Of a stretch of 64,000 bases of DNA, positions 11,608 through 23,150 are shown piece by piece; position 1 is the first letter of the stretch; the number at the start of each line of letters is the position of its first letter. Location: NCBI RefSeq assembly GCF_016808095.1, contig NC_068975.1, forward strand, positions 18,917,501 through 18,981,500, in the 5' to 3' direction. Position numbers and translations under genes: made by a program. The stretch is from Vigna angularis (lineage: Eukaryota; Streptophyta; Magnoliopsida; Fabales; Fabaceae). Under the pieces are notes generated by a model. That model saw nothing but the letters and a program-made list of their open reading frames with translations, did not search any database and was not told the DNA's origin.

Positions 11608-13061
11608 TCAGTTTGAGGGTATCTTTTTCATCTCAAAGCCTGTGCAGAATAGGCTTCTCTCTCTTAAGTTTTAGGACAAAACTTTGATGCGAATGCTGTT
11701 TGTGCGGTTGTCAAATCAGAATTGGAGTTTCATTAATTGTCATCGCATGTTAGTGAGGTGTAACTTATCTCATTACAGAACACCTCCAATGGTCAGTACC
11801 TAAGTTTTTATCAGTTTTACACCCTAGAATAGATGTATGTTGTGATGAGAATTGGGAGAAACTAGACAGAGATCTTGATATTTGTGGTGTATATTTGTTG
11901 AATTTTAAAGACAAATATAAATTAGTGAGTAGATAGAGTTCTACTTGTTGCAAAATACCCGAATTTGCATAACTTTCTGGTACTGTCATTATTAATGTTA
12001 TTCATTATGAATCAGAAACAACCATTCCATTTTATTAAGATCCTAGGCTACTAGCATTTGGCACTCACCTAAATAGTTTGTGTTAGCCATTCATTTTGAA
12101 TTCTCATTAACTTCGTTACTGAGTTTACACCCTCTAGAAGTACAAGATCGTCCAATTTCTTTTTAATTAAGAGATCTTGAAAAAGGAGAACATGGACAAA
12201 ACACTCACTTTTTTTATACTTAATGTTTATGCTTATTTTGATATACATACTACAAATTATGAGCCAGTTTGAACAAATATTTCGACATACTCGTGTCTGA
12301 GAAGAAATAAAATATACTAAACTTCTTGCTCAAGTTAGAATTAACTCACTCGAGAACTATTTTCAAAAGTTCCATCATATAACTTCTTCAATGCACTTAT
12401 TAACTTAAAATAACTTGACATTCTTGCTTTAAAAATTGCTTTGACAACAATGTTTTATAATTAGAAGTTTTCAGTGCCCTTGTAAACTTAACAGAACTAG
12501 ACATTCTTACTTTTAAAATTGTTTCAACTAAGGTTTTATATGTAAGAAGTTCTCATAAGTTAAAAACTAATCAATTGAGCTTATACGTACCACTGACTGA
12601 CCTCTTTTTTATTAGTGTTTTTACAATTTCATTCATGAAATAAGAATAAGTATGATATTTTATTATTATAGTAATAAAAACATATTGTTCCAAAGGGTTT
12701 TCGTCACTCTTTTGCATCAACAAAAAGAATGGTAAGATTAAGAGATACATCTTACGTGTAAGAATTGAGAGTCCACTGAATAAACACGCAGAACTTTCTA
12801 TAAGCTTAATACTTGTCAAAACTGATATCTCGCTAAAATTAGAAAAATCCATTTTCTGGTGTCATTGTAAATGCATCTAGTAAACTTTACACTATTATTG
12901 CTTAAGCTAGTGTAAGAGTCCTTAACTAAACCAAAAACTTTTCCTTTTCTTGCATTATTACATACAAATAAGGGGAGAACCAAAACAGAACATCTCAATA
13001 ATTTTGTTGATAATCGAGCTAAATGACATTGTGTCATCTTATATCCAAGATCTGATTGATA
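11608..13061. other. 3' UTR of the ARM gene, then intergenic DNA
   Basis: The first 400 bp or so are the probable 3' UTR and downstream sequence of the ARM-repeat gene. The rest is AT-rich with no recognisable gene or repeat. The boundary with the Tat element near 13062 is inferred from where Tat-like coding becomes readable. No LTR or target duplication marks it. Confidence 0.5.
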
Positions 13062-13090
13062 GAAGTTTCATACAAATATACTATGAGGAT

Positions 13091-14175
13091 AAAGAATGAG
13101 AAGTATTTGCACAGATTGGTGGAGAGTCTAATGTGACTCTACGAGAACCATTAGTGATTCATTTCACTAGAACCCCTCCTACACTCATGACACAAGGAAG
13201 GTCCTCTGTCGTTATCCAGACACCTTCCCCTTTTGCCTATAGAAGTGATAAGACTGTCCCGTGGAAATATGACACACGTGTGATTGAGGAAGAATGTGAT
13301 GAGCCAATCATTGAAAATATATCAGACATTGGCAGGATGACGAAAAGTGGACAAATCTCTCCACCGTCTCTTTTGACAAAGGAAGATGTGGAACTTTCAG
13401 AAGAAAAGATCAGGCCATCGGATAAGAATGTTAAAGAAATTTCCGATGAAGAGGCATGTGAATTCTTGAAGTTTATACAACAAAGTGAATATAAAGTGGT
13501 GGATCAACTGAAACGCATGCTAGCAAGGATCTCCCTCTTGGAATTACTCATGCATTCAACCTCGCATAGAAAGTTGTTAATGAAGGTATCGGTGGGGCTC
13601 ATGTAGAGTAGAATATTTCCTTGGACCGGTTCAAGGGGATTGTTAACAACATTACTGCTAATGATTACCTCACCTTCATTGAAGAAATACCTGCTGAGGG
13701 AAGAGGGCACAATAAAGCCCTTCACATCTTTGTAAAATGCTTGCATCATGCCATAACACGCGTTTTAATCGATAATGGTTCCTCCTTGAATGTAATGCTA
13801 AAGGTAACGCTGGAGAAATTACCATATGATGTGATTCACTTGAAGCCAAGTACTATGATCGTAAGAGCTTTTGATGGGAGCAAGAGGGATGTTATGGGAG
13901 AGATAGATTTGCCAGTACAAGTTGGTCCTTGTGGTTTCCAAATAACCTTTCAGGTCATGGAAATTCACCCAGCCTACAGTTGCTTGTTAGGTCGCCCTTG
14001 GATCCATTCGGCGGGAGTGGTGCCCTCTACATTACATAAAAAACTAAAGTATGTCATGGATAATCAACTTATCATAGTCTCAGGAGAAGAAGACTTCCTT
14101 GTAAGAGGGCCCTTGTCCGCTTGCTATATCGAGGCAGCAGAGGAGGCTCTCGAGACTACGTTTCAATCATTGTAG
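13091..14175 (+). pseudogene. Tat element gag end and aspartic protease, frameshifted
   Basis: Two frames, 13133-13606 and 13621-14175, belong to one ancestral reading frame. Reading frame 1 back from 13621 gives an in-frame TAG, so there is a frameshift near 13575 and one stop. The first part carries a conserved Tat-lineage phrase (EACEFLKFIQQSEYKVVDQL). The second carries the protease active site VLIDNGSSLNV, DNGS being the usual variant of D-T/S-G in this lineage, and the downstream flap/hydrophobic segment YSCLLGRPWIHSAGVVPSTL. Protease normally cuts the Gag-Pol polyprotein. This copy could not make a continuous product. Confidence 0.85.
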
Positions 14176-14202
14176 ATCATTGGAAATACCTATGTAGAAT
14201 CA

Positions 14203-14412
14203 ATGCCAGTAAATCCGTACCTGTCTTGTGCCTCTCTTATGACAGCTAAGGTCATGCTAAAAGAGGGTTTTAAGCACGGAAAAGGTCTTGGAAGATATGG
14301 GCAAGGACGGACTCTCCTGCTAGAACTTGTGGAGAATAAGAATAGATATGGCCTGGGGTACAAGCCCACTAGAGACGACAAAAGGAGAGTAAGGGAGGAA
14401 AAGAAAGAATGA
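14203..14412 (+). pseudogene. G-patch-like segment of the Tat element
   Basis: Sixty-nine residues with a glycine-rich core, LKEGFKHGKGLGRYGQGR, then GLGYKP and a basic tail. Tat-lineage elements often carry a G-patch-like RNA-binding segment between protease and reverse transcriptase. It is separated from the protease frame by a stop, and the frame ends in a stop at 14412. Confidence 0.6.
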
Positions 14413-14874
14413 AGCCTAGCTCGCATAGAAGGAAGGGATCCATTGGTAGGGAGGATCCGCATTTATGATATCAGGGAGAGTTTTCGAAGCGCCAGATGGA
14501 TTAACACCAGCCTAATAGCAACAATCGAGAATGAAGATGAAGGCTCCGCTTTTGTGTGGCCTTGCACCCCAGAAACACAGCTCAAGAACTGGAAGACGGA
14601 GAATTTGCCTGTGATGCTTGTCAAAATGTAATAGGTTTTTAAATAGCCTCAATGCTTTTCCCGGAGCATTGGGGTTCATGCGTTACGGGTTGACACTTTC
14701 TTTTGCATTCAGTTTAATTTAAGTTTGTTTTGTTTTGTTTTTTTATTTTTTCGTGTTTATCGTCTGTCCTAAAAAAAACAAAGTTTCTTTAAACTCAAAT
14801 AATGCAGATGTGACAATGAATGTTTTGAAAACAATAATGTTGATATCCCTAATTTCGAGCACCCTATCAATAAC

Positions 14875-16597
14875 ATGGAAGATGATTATGAAATTGAGCC
14901 GGAACCCTCTCCAGAATTAATGAGATTAGTTGAGCAAGACTCTAGGGAATTAAAACCCCACCAAGAAGAAGTTGAAATCTTTAATGTAGGAGAGGATAGC
15001 GAGAGAAGGGAGGTGAAAATCGGCACGAGCATGAAAAAAAAAGTGAAAGAAGGGTTATGTGCTTTGTTAAAGGAATTTAGGGACGTGTTCGCTTGGTCGT
15101 ACGATGATATGCCTGGTTTGGATACAGACATAGTCCAACATAAGCTACCACTCAAGCCAGAGTGTCCACCGGTTAAACAAAAACTAAGGAGAATGAAACC
15201 AGAAATATCCCTAAAGATCAAAGATGAAATACGAAAGCAGTTCGACGTAGGATTCCTAGCAATATCAAGGTACCCTCAATGGGTGACAAATATCGTGCCA
15301 GTACCAAAGAAGGATGGTAAAGTTCGAATGTGTGTTGACTACCGTGATTTGAACCGCACAAGTCCAAAGGACAATTTCCCATTACCACATATCGACACAT
15401 TAGTAGATAATACAGCTAAGTTCTCTTTATTTTCATTTATGGATGGCTTTTCGGGATATAACCATATTAAAATGGCTCCGGAGGATATGGAAAAGACCAG
15501 CTTCATTACTTTATGGGGAACTTTCTTTTATAAGGTGATGCCTTTCGGACTCAAGCACGTTGGGGAAACTTATCAGAGGGCGATGGTGGCGCTCTTGCAT
15601 GATATGATGCACAAGGAAATAGAACTTTATGTGGATGACATGATTGCCAAATATGAACGAGAAGAGGAACACATTCTCAATCTGAAAAAATTGTTTGAAA
15701 GACTGAGAAAATTTAAACTCAAACTTAACCCAGCTAAGTGCACATTTGGTGTAAAGTTCGGAAAGTTGTTGGGTTTTGTGGTCAGTCAAAAGGGGATAGA
15801 AGTGGACCCCGACAAAATACGAGCAATAATGGAAATGCCATCCCCCAGGACAGAAAAGGAGGTACGAGGTTTTTTTGGGTTGGCTAAATTACATTGCTAG
15901 GTTCATCTCTCAATTAATAACCACTTGTGAACCCATGTTCAAGTTGTTACGTAAAAATCAGCCCGTAAAGTGGAATGAGGATTGTCAGACCACTTTCGAC
16001 AAAGTCAAATGGTATCTACAGGACCCTCCTGTATTGAGACCGCCCGAGTCGGGAAGGCCACTCATTCTTTACTTAACGATATTGGATGAATCAATGGGTT
16101 GTGTGTTGGGTCAACACGATGCAGTCGGGAAAAAAGAACATGCTATATACTATTTGAGCAAGAGATTCACAGACTGCGAGCGACGATATTCACCGCTAGA
16201 GCGAACTTGTTGCGCATTGGCATGGTCTGCTCATCGCCTAAGACAATACATGCTAAATCATTCTACTTGGTTGATATCCAAAATGGATCCTATTAAATAT
16301 ATTTTCGAAAAGCCTACTCTCACAGGAAGAATTGCGCGGTGGCAAATGCTTTTGTCAGAATATTATATCGTATACGTCACTCAAAAATCTGTCAAGGGTA
16401 GTGCTCTAGCTGATTATTTGGCCCAACAACCTATTAGAGATTATCAGCCGATGCAACCCAACTTTCCTGATGAAGATATCATGGCTTTGTTCGAAAACGT
16501 TGAGGGAGGCCGAAGTGAAAAATCTTGGACATTACTGTTTGATGGGGCTTCCAATGTAAAAGGACATAGAATAGGAGTAGTACTTATATCCCCATAG
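14875..16597 (+). pseudogene. Tat element reverse transcriptase, RNase H and start of second RNase H
   Basis: Two overlapping frames (14875-15900 and 15875-16597) need one frameshift near 15880. RT motifs: KVRMCVDYRDLNR, PLPHIDTLVD, FMDGFSGYNHIKMAPED, the catalytic YVDDM near 15628-15642, and KCTFGVKFGKLLGFVVS. The second frame gives the RT thumb, RNase H (SMGCVLGQHD, ERRYSPLERTCCALAWSA) and then the start of the extra RNase H (LLFDGASNVKGHRIGVVL), which ends in TAG at 16595-16597. In an intact element this part copies genomic RNA into DNA in cytoplasmic particles. The YVDD box is intact here, but the frame is not. Confidence 0.9.
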
Positions 16598-16980
16598 AAT
16601 CAATACACACCAATGACCGCTAGGTTGTGCTTCAACTGCACCAACAATATCGCCGAATACGAGGCTTGTGTTATGGGCATTAAAGCAGCAATTGAATATA
16701 AGATAAAGATTTTGAGTGTACATGGGGATTCAGCCCTAGTCATTAACCAATTGAAGGGGGAATGAGAGACCAGGGATGCAAAACTAGTCCCCTATCAAGC
16801 CTACATTAGTAAGTTGAATGAGGGCTTTGACTCCATCACGTTTCATCACATACTGCGAGATGACAATCAATTGGCAGATGCTTTGGCTACCTTATCATCA
16901 ATGTTTGAGATTAATCGGGATGTGGAAGTACTAATGATCAAAATGAAGAGCCATATAGAGCCAGCATACTGTCATTCCAT
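16598..16980 (+). pseudogene. Second (archaeal-type) RNase H of the Tat element, with stops
   Basis: Continuing the 15875 frame past its TAG gives NNIAEYEACVMGI, VHGDSALVINQLKGE, a TGA at about 16762-16764, and DDNQLADALATLS. This is the typical EYEA..GDS..D..ADALA pattern of the extra RNase H in Tat elements. Two in-frame stops make it non-functional. Its last part (16805-16980) is the first copy of a tandem duplication. Confidence 0.8.
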
Positions 16981-17156
16981 ATTAGTAAGTTGAATGAGGG
17001 CTTTGACTCCATCACGTTTCATCACATACTGCGAGATGACAATCAATTGGCAGATGCTTTGGCTACCTTATCATCAATGTTTGAGATTAATCGGGATGTC
17101 GAAGTACTAATGATCAAAATGAAGAGCCATATAGAGCCAGCATACTGTCATTCCAT
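16805..17156 (+). repeat. 176-bp tandem duplication inside the Tat pol region
   Basis: Positions 16805-16980 and 16981-17156 are head-to-tail copies with one difference seen by eye (GATGTGGAAG versus GATGTCGAAG, near 16926 and 17102). Because 176 is not a multiple of three, the duplication shifts the downstream integrase frame relative to the upstream RNase H frame. Confidence 0.95.
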
Positions 17157-18430
17157 AGATGCAGAGCCAGACGGGAAGCCTTGGTATTATGATATTAAGA
17201 ACTATCTAAGGACTCAGGGGTATCCAGAAGGGGCATCTGAAAACGATAAGAGGACACTGAGGAGGTTGGCAGCAAACTTTATCTTAAATGGGGATGTTTT
17301 GTACAAAAGAAACCATGACATGGTACTCCTCATGTGTGTGGAAGCAAGGGAGGCTGAGTCAATTTTGGAAGAAGTTCATGAAGGCACATTCAGAACATAC
17401 ATGAATGGGCACTCAATGGCTAGAAAGATTCTGAGAGCGGGTTACTTTTGGTTAACCATGGAACGAGATTGTTGCGCGCATGTAAGAAAGTGTGAAAAAT
17501 GCCAAAAGTATGTAGATAATATCAATGCACCACCAGTAAACCTAAATGTATTAACGACACCTTGGCCATTTTCAATGTGGGGAATAGATGTCATCGGGGC
17601 TATAGAACCCAAAGCAACAAATGGACATCGCTTTATACTGGTCGCAATTGACTATTTCACCAAATGGGTAGAAGCTGCCTCCTATGCCAATGTCACTAGA
17701 AAGGTAGTGACAAAATTCATAAAAAGAGATTTAATTTGCTGATACGGGCTCCCTGACAAGATTATCACTGATAATGCCAGAAACTTGAACAATCAAATGA
17801 TGAAAGAGTTGTGCGAAGAGTTTAAGATTCGACACCATAATTCTTCACCTTATCGTCTAAAGATGAATGGAGCAGTCGAATTTGCAAATAAGAACATTAA
17901 GAAGATTGTACAAAAGATGGTAGTCACGTATAAGGACTGGCACAAAATGCTTCCTTTCGCTTTACATGGTTACCGCACATCAGTACGCACGTCGACCGGG
18001 GCAACACATTTTTCTTTGGTATACGGAATGGAAGCAGTACTACCCTTCGAGGTAGAAATCCCATCCTTACGAGTGTTAATGGAAACCCGTTTAGAAGAAG
18101 CAGATTGGATTCAAACTCATTTTTGATCAACTCAATCTCATAGAGGAGAAGCGGTTGACCTTAGCATGCCAAGGACAATTATACCAACGAAGAATGAAAA
18201 AAGCATTCAACAAGAAGGTACGTCCTAGGGAACTCCAAGAAGGCGAACTAGTCCTAAAAAAGATTTTGCCAATACAAAAGGATCACAGGGGCAAGTGGAC
18301 TCCAAATTATGAGGGCCCATATGTGGTAAAGAAGGTATTTGATGGTGGGGCACTTATTCTCACAAGAATGGATGGGGAGGAGTTACCTTTGCCGGTTAAT
18401 TCTAATGCAGTCAAAAAATTCTATGCATAA
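16990..18430 (+). pseudogene. Tat element integrase, broken into three frames
   Basis: Frames 16990-17742, 17785-18126 and 18155-18430. The zinc-binding region has H..H then CEKCQKY. The catalytic D lies in WGIDVIGAIE, the second D in IITDNARN just after a TGA at 17740-17742, and the E in NGAVEFANKN. The C-terminal part reads REGYRTSV-like HGYRTSVRTSTGATHFSLVYG, then a frameshift at about 18125, then WTPNYEGPYVVKK. The catalytic triad is visible but interrupted. In an intact element this inserts the cDNA into chromosomes. Confidence 0.9.
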
Positions 18431-19686
18431 TGATTCCATGATAGGGAATGCTTTTAAGGTGGAATTGACATCATTGTATTATGTTTTATTCAAGAATTAT
18501 TTTTCTTTGTAAGGTCGCTTTTAACTTTCGATTTACCTCCCCGAAAATAATAAGCATCACAGGCACGTTCACAAGGTGCGAGTTTGTTCTTAAGGGATGT
18601 CGTGGATTTAAAACAAAACACGAAACATAATACCATATTTGGGTCTCACATGAATTTTCACCCATACATTCATGCATCCAACGTCATGCATGCATCATCA
18701 TAGGGATTCAAAGGAAAAAGCATAACACACCATGCATCGCCAACTTCAACGAGAATTCATGAATTCGATGGAAGTCGACTCAACAAGTACATCAGTGAGA
18801 AAGTCGGGAATTTTCAAATAAAAAAAAAGAGAATAAATTTTTACGAGGTTCGTGCGCCTCTCCATTTAATTTTATGAGGATCGTGCGCCTCACCATCAAG
18901 TTTTACGAGGTTCGTGTGCCTCTTCATTTAGTTTTACGAGGTTCATGCGCCTCACCATCAAGTTTTACGAGGTTCGTGCGCCTCTCCATTTAGTTTTACG
19001 AGGTTCGTGCGCCTCACCATCAAGTTTTACGAGGTTCATGCACCTCTCCATTTAGTTTTACGAGGTTCGTGCGCCTCTTCATCAAGTTATACGAGGTTTG
19101 TGCGCCTCTCCATTTAATTTTACGAGATTCGTGCGCCTCACCATCAAGTTTTACGAGTTCGCGCACCTCTCCATTTAATTTTACGAGGTTCATGCGCCTC
19201 TCCATTTAACTTTACGAGGTTCGTGCGCCTCTCCATTTAACTTTACGAGGTTCGTGCGCCTCACCATCAAGTTATACGAGGTTCGTGCGCCTCTCCATCA
19301 AGTTATACGAGGTTCGTGCGCCTCACCATCAAGTTATATGAGGTTCATGCGCCTCTCCATCAAATTTTATGAGGTTCGTGCGCCTCACCAGCAAATTTTA
19401 CGAGGTTCTTGCGCCTCTAAAAAAAAGGGGGTTTCAATTCACGAGGTTCATACACCTCTTCAGTAAAGTTCATAGGGTATGACACACCCTCCACAGGTGT
19501 CACGACACTTCAGCAAAATCCACAAAGTTGCTACACTTCCTACGAGGTACGCTTCGAGGTAATCTTTTTCCTTCTCTTTAGACCCGAACGAAATTAGTGT
19601 CTTTATCTTTATTTAGCTTTTACTATGATAACACTAAAACTCTAAGGTTCATGTTATCTAGCAAAATCCAAATAAAGAGGGGCAGC
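18431..19686 (+). other. 3' untranslated region of the Tat element, with polypurine tract
   Basis: Non-coding sequence between the integrase end and the 3' LTR. It includes the 31-bp tandem array listed separately. It ends with a purine-rich tract (AAAGAGGGGCAGC, 19674-19686) immediately before the TG of the LTR, which is the expected position of the plus-strand primer. Confidence 0.8.
18839..19460 (+). repeat. 31-bp tandem repeat (about 20 copies) in the Tat 3' UTR
   Basis: The unit is about 31 bp, with core TTTTACGAGGTTCGTGCGCC followed by a variable tail. Two tail types, CTCACCATCAAG and CTCTCCATTTAG, alternate in part of the array and give a 62-bp higher-order period. Later copies drift, as in ACGAGGTTCATACACCTC. 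Short open frames through it on either strand are artefacts of the 31-bp period. Confidence 0.95.
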
Positions 19687-20964
19687 TGTCAACATCCAAT
19701 TTCGTCCGGGTAAGTAAATAAATAAAAATAATAAAGAATATAAGAATAATAATTAATGGTGGGTAAAAAGGATAAAATAATAACTTTAATATCGGACACA
19801 ATATTTTTGAAATGTTAGTTTAATATGGTAATAATTGGAATCAATATTATGCTAATAATTATAAACAATATTTAAAATAGTATATTAATATAATTTGTTG
19901 CGTCAGTTGCTTTTAAAGAGGAAAATATGATTTTTAAAAATGGACAAATTTTCTGACAATAATGATAATCAATGTTTTGAATATTATTTAATTTCTTTTC
20001 TAGAAACCAAGACCATTTTCTTTCCCTATTTTGTTTTATTGTCATTTAATTCTCATTTAAGGCAAGTTTGTCATAATATTACAGTGTGTGTATATAAATA
20101 CGCACTCTGTCATAGGAAAAAGGGGACGAAGAAAAAGACAGAAGGAGAAACAGACAAATAATAAAATGAGAAAGATAGTATAGAGAAAAATAGGTTCTCA
20201 CCCATAAGGGTTCTGTCAACGACAATCATCAAAGAAGAGATAGAAGAGTACTGAAAGCTAAAAAGGTATGTCACCTCTATACCATTTTTTTTCTCTTTTT
20301 ATTGTACTCTGAAGTTTTTCCTAAAGGTATTATTTTTTCCTACACACAAATGATGTTTTTTTAAATCATAATGTTTTTTATAAGTATGTGTCGGCCTATG
20401 GCCGGTTTCTATCTTTTTCGCACCATTCTTAAATAAAAAATATAAGATCTTTAAAAGAAAAAAAATGTCAATCTTGTTAAACCAAATCTTTGTCGAGTTC
20501 GCTTTTCAAAAATCTAAATCAATCTATAATAATTTTTAAAATAAACTCATAAACCTTTTTCTAGATAAAGAACTATGCGATCCCTGATTGTCCATCATAA
20601 ATGGATATACGTAGGAGCAAGGTCAATCCTTGTCGGGTTCATAAAACAAAAAATATTTTTTTGTTTCTTAATAGTTTTTTTTATTTTATTATTTTGTTTA
20701 GGGAAAATTAACATTTTGCAAAACCACGTCAACTTTATACATTTAATTAAAGGTACTGCTTTTGGGCAGGCGCGATGGGGTGCTAACACCTTCCTTACGC
20801 GTAACCGATTCACAAACTTAAAATCTAGTTTTCGCAGACCATGTCTTATTTTTTTGGTTTTCCATAGTTTTTCCATAATAAATTATGGTGGCGACTCCCA
20901 AAATCTTTTTCTCAAACCCGTTTGTTTTTCGGCTCGCCATCCCGTCGCGATCCCGGTTGCGACA
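19687..20964 (+). repeat. 3' LTR of the Tat element
   Basis: A 1278-bp segment beginning TGTCAACATCC directly after the polypurine tract and ending GGTTGCGACA, so the ends form the short inverted repeat TGTC...GACA. A TATA box (TATATAAATA, 20091-20100) lies in the expected U3 region. No 5' partner exists in the window. The base after it starts sequence homologous to a different element's LTR. Confidence 0.85.
20091..20100 (+). promoter_or_regulatory. TATA box in the Tat LTR
   Basis: TATATAAATA about 404 bp into the LTR, followed within about 25 bp by CACTCTGTCATAGG. This is a plausible U3/R transition for the retroelement promoter. Confidence 0.6.
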
Positions 20965-21571
20965 CTAACCATACCGAACACTCAATCATTCAATTTCACA
21001 CACATGCATAATCCTCAAACAACATTTTCATACATCATAAATCAAGTAATTAAATTAACTAGCTTCCCTTACCTTTTCGATCGAACGAACGCTCAACAAC
21101 TGCAGAACTCGCTCACCACACCAGAAATTCCTAAGGACCTAAAATTCACCGATTAAAGAGAATAGACCAACCAAAAACCCATATGTGATCAGAAATGGGA
21201 AGAGGAAACTGATGAACACATGCAACCAGAAACTTGGCTTGCATGTGTCAAAAAGTGTTGGAATCTCACAATAGCTCAAGAAATCGAGTCTTACCAACTC
21301 TAAACAAGACTTTGATTGGTGGAAATGGGAGCTCTTGAAGTCAGGATAACCTAGAGAGTTCTTGATCTTTGATTAGATGAAACACACGTGAGGAATTTTT
21401 GAGAGAAGGGAGAGGAAGAGTAGGAAGTTCTAGTTTTAGAGAGGTGCAGCGTATAAAATAATTAGATGAGCTTTGGTTTTGAAATTTCTATTTATATACT
21501 CATACACCGCTCGGTCCCTTTATTTTGAGACACTTGTCCTTCTTTAAAACTAAATTTTCTGGGCTCCTACA
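20965..21571 (-). repeat. Truncated 3' LTR of the Tekay-like element
   Basis: Homologous to 28338-30035 of the 5' LTR. Both contain the CACTCAATCATTCAATTTCA phrase and the TGGGAGCTCTTGAAGTCAGG phrase, and both end in CTCnTACA. On the minus strand it starts TGTAGGAGCCCAG, just after a polypurine-like ACTTGGGGAGAA (about 21572-21583). The CA-side of the LTR, about 2 kb, is absent. Confidence 0.88.
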
Positions 21572-21655
21572 TTCTCCCCAAGTAAAAAAAAATTTTTGAC
21601 CTCGAAAATTAAGCTTACCAGAGAACAGATGAGGGTATAACTCCCTCATGACTCC

Positions 21656-22153
21656 TTATAATTCCCAAGTAGAGTCACATGTCCTTTTATCCCAAACAAC
21701 CATAACTAGATTGATGGATTTTGCTCTAAGTTGATTAGTTTGACTCTCCGCAATGCTGACCGGTTGCATCTCGACCGAACGGTCTTCCCTGACTTGCACG
21801 TCTTCTAACTCTAACACATGAGAAGGGTCCAACACATACTTACTAAGCTCAGATACGTGAAAAACCGAATGAAGGTTGGCTAGCTGAGGCGGCAAAGCTA
21901 TCTCATAAGCAACTGGTCCTATACGTCTCAAAATTTGATAAGGACGAATGAAATTAGGAGACAACTTCTTGGTACGAACGACTCTCCCAACACCGATAGT
22001 AGGAATCACTCGGAGAAAGACATGTTCTCCAATAGAAAACTCTAATGACTTCTTTCTATGGTCGGCATAGGATTTCTGCCTACTCTGAGCTGTTCTCAAC
22101 CTCTCTTGTATCAATTTCTCAGTCGTTTGCTGAATTGATTTTGACCCAGTCAA
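21656..22153 (-). pseudogene. Tekay-like integrase C-terminus and chromodomain-like end
   Basis: A 165-residue frame. It shows the GPY/F-type segment of integrase C-termini (KKLSPNFIRPYQILRRIGPVAY), then LPPQLANLHSVFHVSELSKY, then a chromodomain-like end (INLVMVVWDKRTCDSTWEL). It is separated from the integrase core by stops and at least one frameshift between 22154 and 22515. Confidence 0.85.
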
Positions 22154-22836
22154 ACGGATTCTCCATCCTTAAACTAACAGAGTGGTGTTCCGCAACATCT
22201 TCCATAAAGAGCTTCAAAAGGTGTCATCCCAATACTTGACTGATAGCTATTGTTGTAGGTGAACTCTAATAACGCCAAAACTTCATCCCAAACTCCCAAA
22301 TGATTCAAAACACACGTCCTTAACAAATCCTATAGTGTTTGGATTGTTCTTTTTGACTGATCGTCCGTCTAAGGATGATAAGCCGAACTCATCTACAACC
22401 GACTGCCTAACTCACCTTGCAAAGACTGCCAAAATCTTGAAGTAAACCGAGGGTCTCTATCTGAAACAATACTGGATGACACTCCATGCAACCTCACCAC
22501 TTCTCTGATGTATAACTAAGCCAGTTTCTTCATTGACATTCTCAAGTTAATTGCCAAGAAGTGAGTGCCCTTTGTCAACCTGTCCACCACCACCCAAATG
22601 GCATCCTGTTCCTTGACCGAATGGGGAAGATGAGTGACAAAGTCCATAGTAATGTTGTCCCATTTCCACTCGGGGATCTCTAACTGTTGCAATAAACCTC
22701 CCGGCCGTTGATGCTCTACCTTAGCCTTTTGACATGTTAAGCAAGACGACACAAACCGAGCAACAAATGCCTTCATACCCGACCACCAAAATGATTTCTT
22801 GAGATCCTGGTACATTTTAGTCATGCCTGGATGCAT
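22154..22836 (-). pseudogene. Tekay-like integrase zinc-binding region and catalytic core, with stops
   Basis: The open part (22836-22516) reads HPGMTKMYQDLKKSFWW, CLTCQKAKVEHQRPGGLL and [13 protein letters not shown] (first catalytic D), then stops. Beyond the stop the minus strand still encodes [17 protein letters not shown] (second D) and a degraded DGQ.. region. Several stops rule out function. Confidence 0.82.
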
Positions 22837-23150
22837 GCTAAAACGACTCTGATGTCCTTCCTCAAGAATGAACCTCTTAATTTCCCATCACTAGGTACAC
22901 AAATCCTTCCTCTGAACCTCAAAATATCGTTCGTTCCCAAAGTAAAATGCCTTCCTTGTTCATTACCGATCAAACCTCTTGACTTCTATAGCTCAACATC
23001 TGCCGACTGCAGCTCAACATCTGCCGACTGCTTCTCTCGAATTCTACCTAAAAGTTCACTTTCCACCACTAGTCGGCTGCATCTGATTCCGTCTGGTTCT
23101 AACTCCACTTGTAGCTTCAAATCTCGAAAGCTTTCAACCAAATCCAGTTC

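Larger units (their letters stand above)
13062..20964 (+). mobile_element. Tat/Ogre-lineage Ty3/gypsy retrotransposon, 5'-truncated and decayed
   Basis: Readable modules in order: end of gag, aspartic protease, G-patch-like segment, reverse transcriptase, RNase H, a second archaeal-type RNase H, integrase, a 3' untranslated region with a tandem repeat, polypurine tract and 3' LTR. The second RNase H between the first one and integrase is the hallmark of the Tat lineage (family knowledge). The 5' LTR, primer-binding site and most of gag are absent. Coding modules are broken by at least five stops or frameshifts. Its right edge abuts a truncated Tekay-type LTR with no gap. Confidence 0.88.

Noticed and set aside
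18839..19460. CRISPR-like appearance of the 31-bp array
   Set aside because: Units are contiguous without unique spacers, and the sequence is a plant retroelement 3' UTR.
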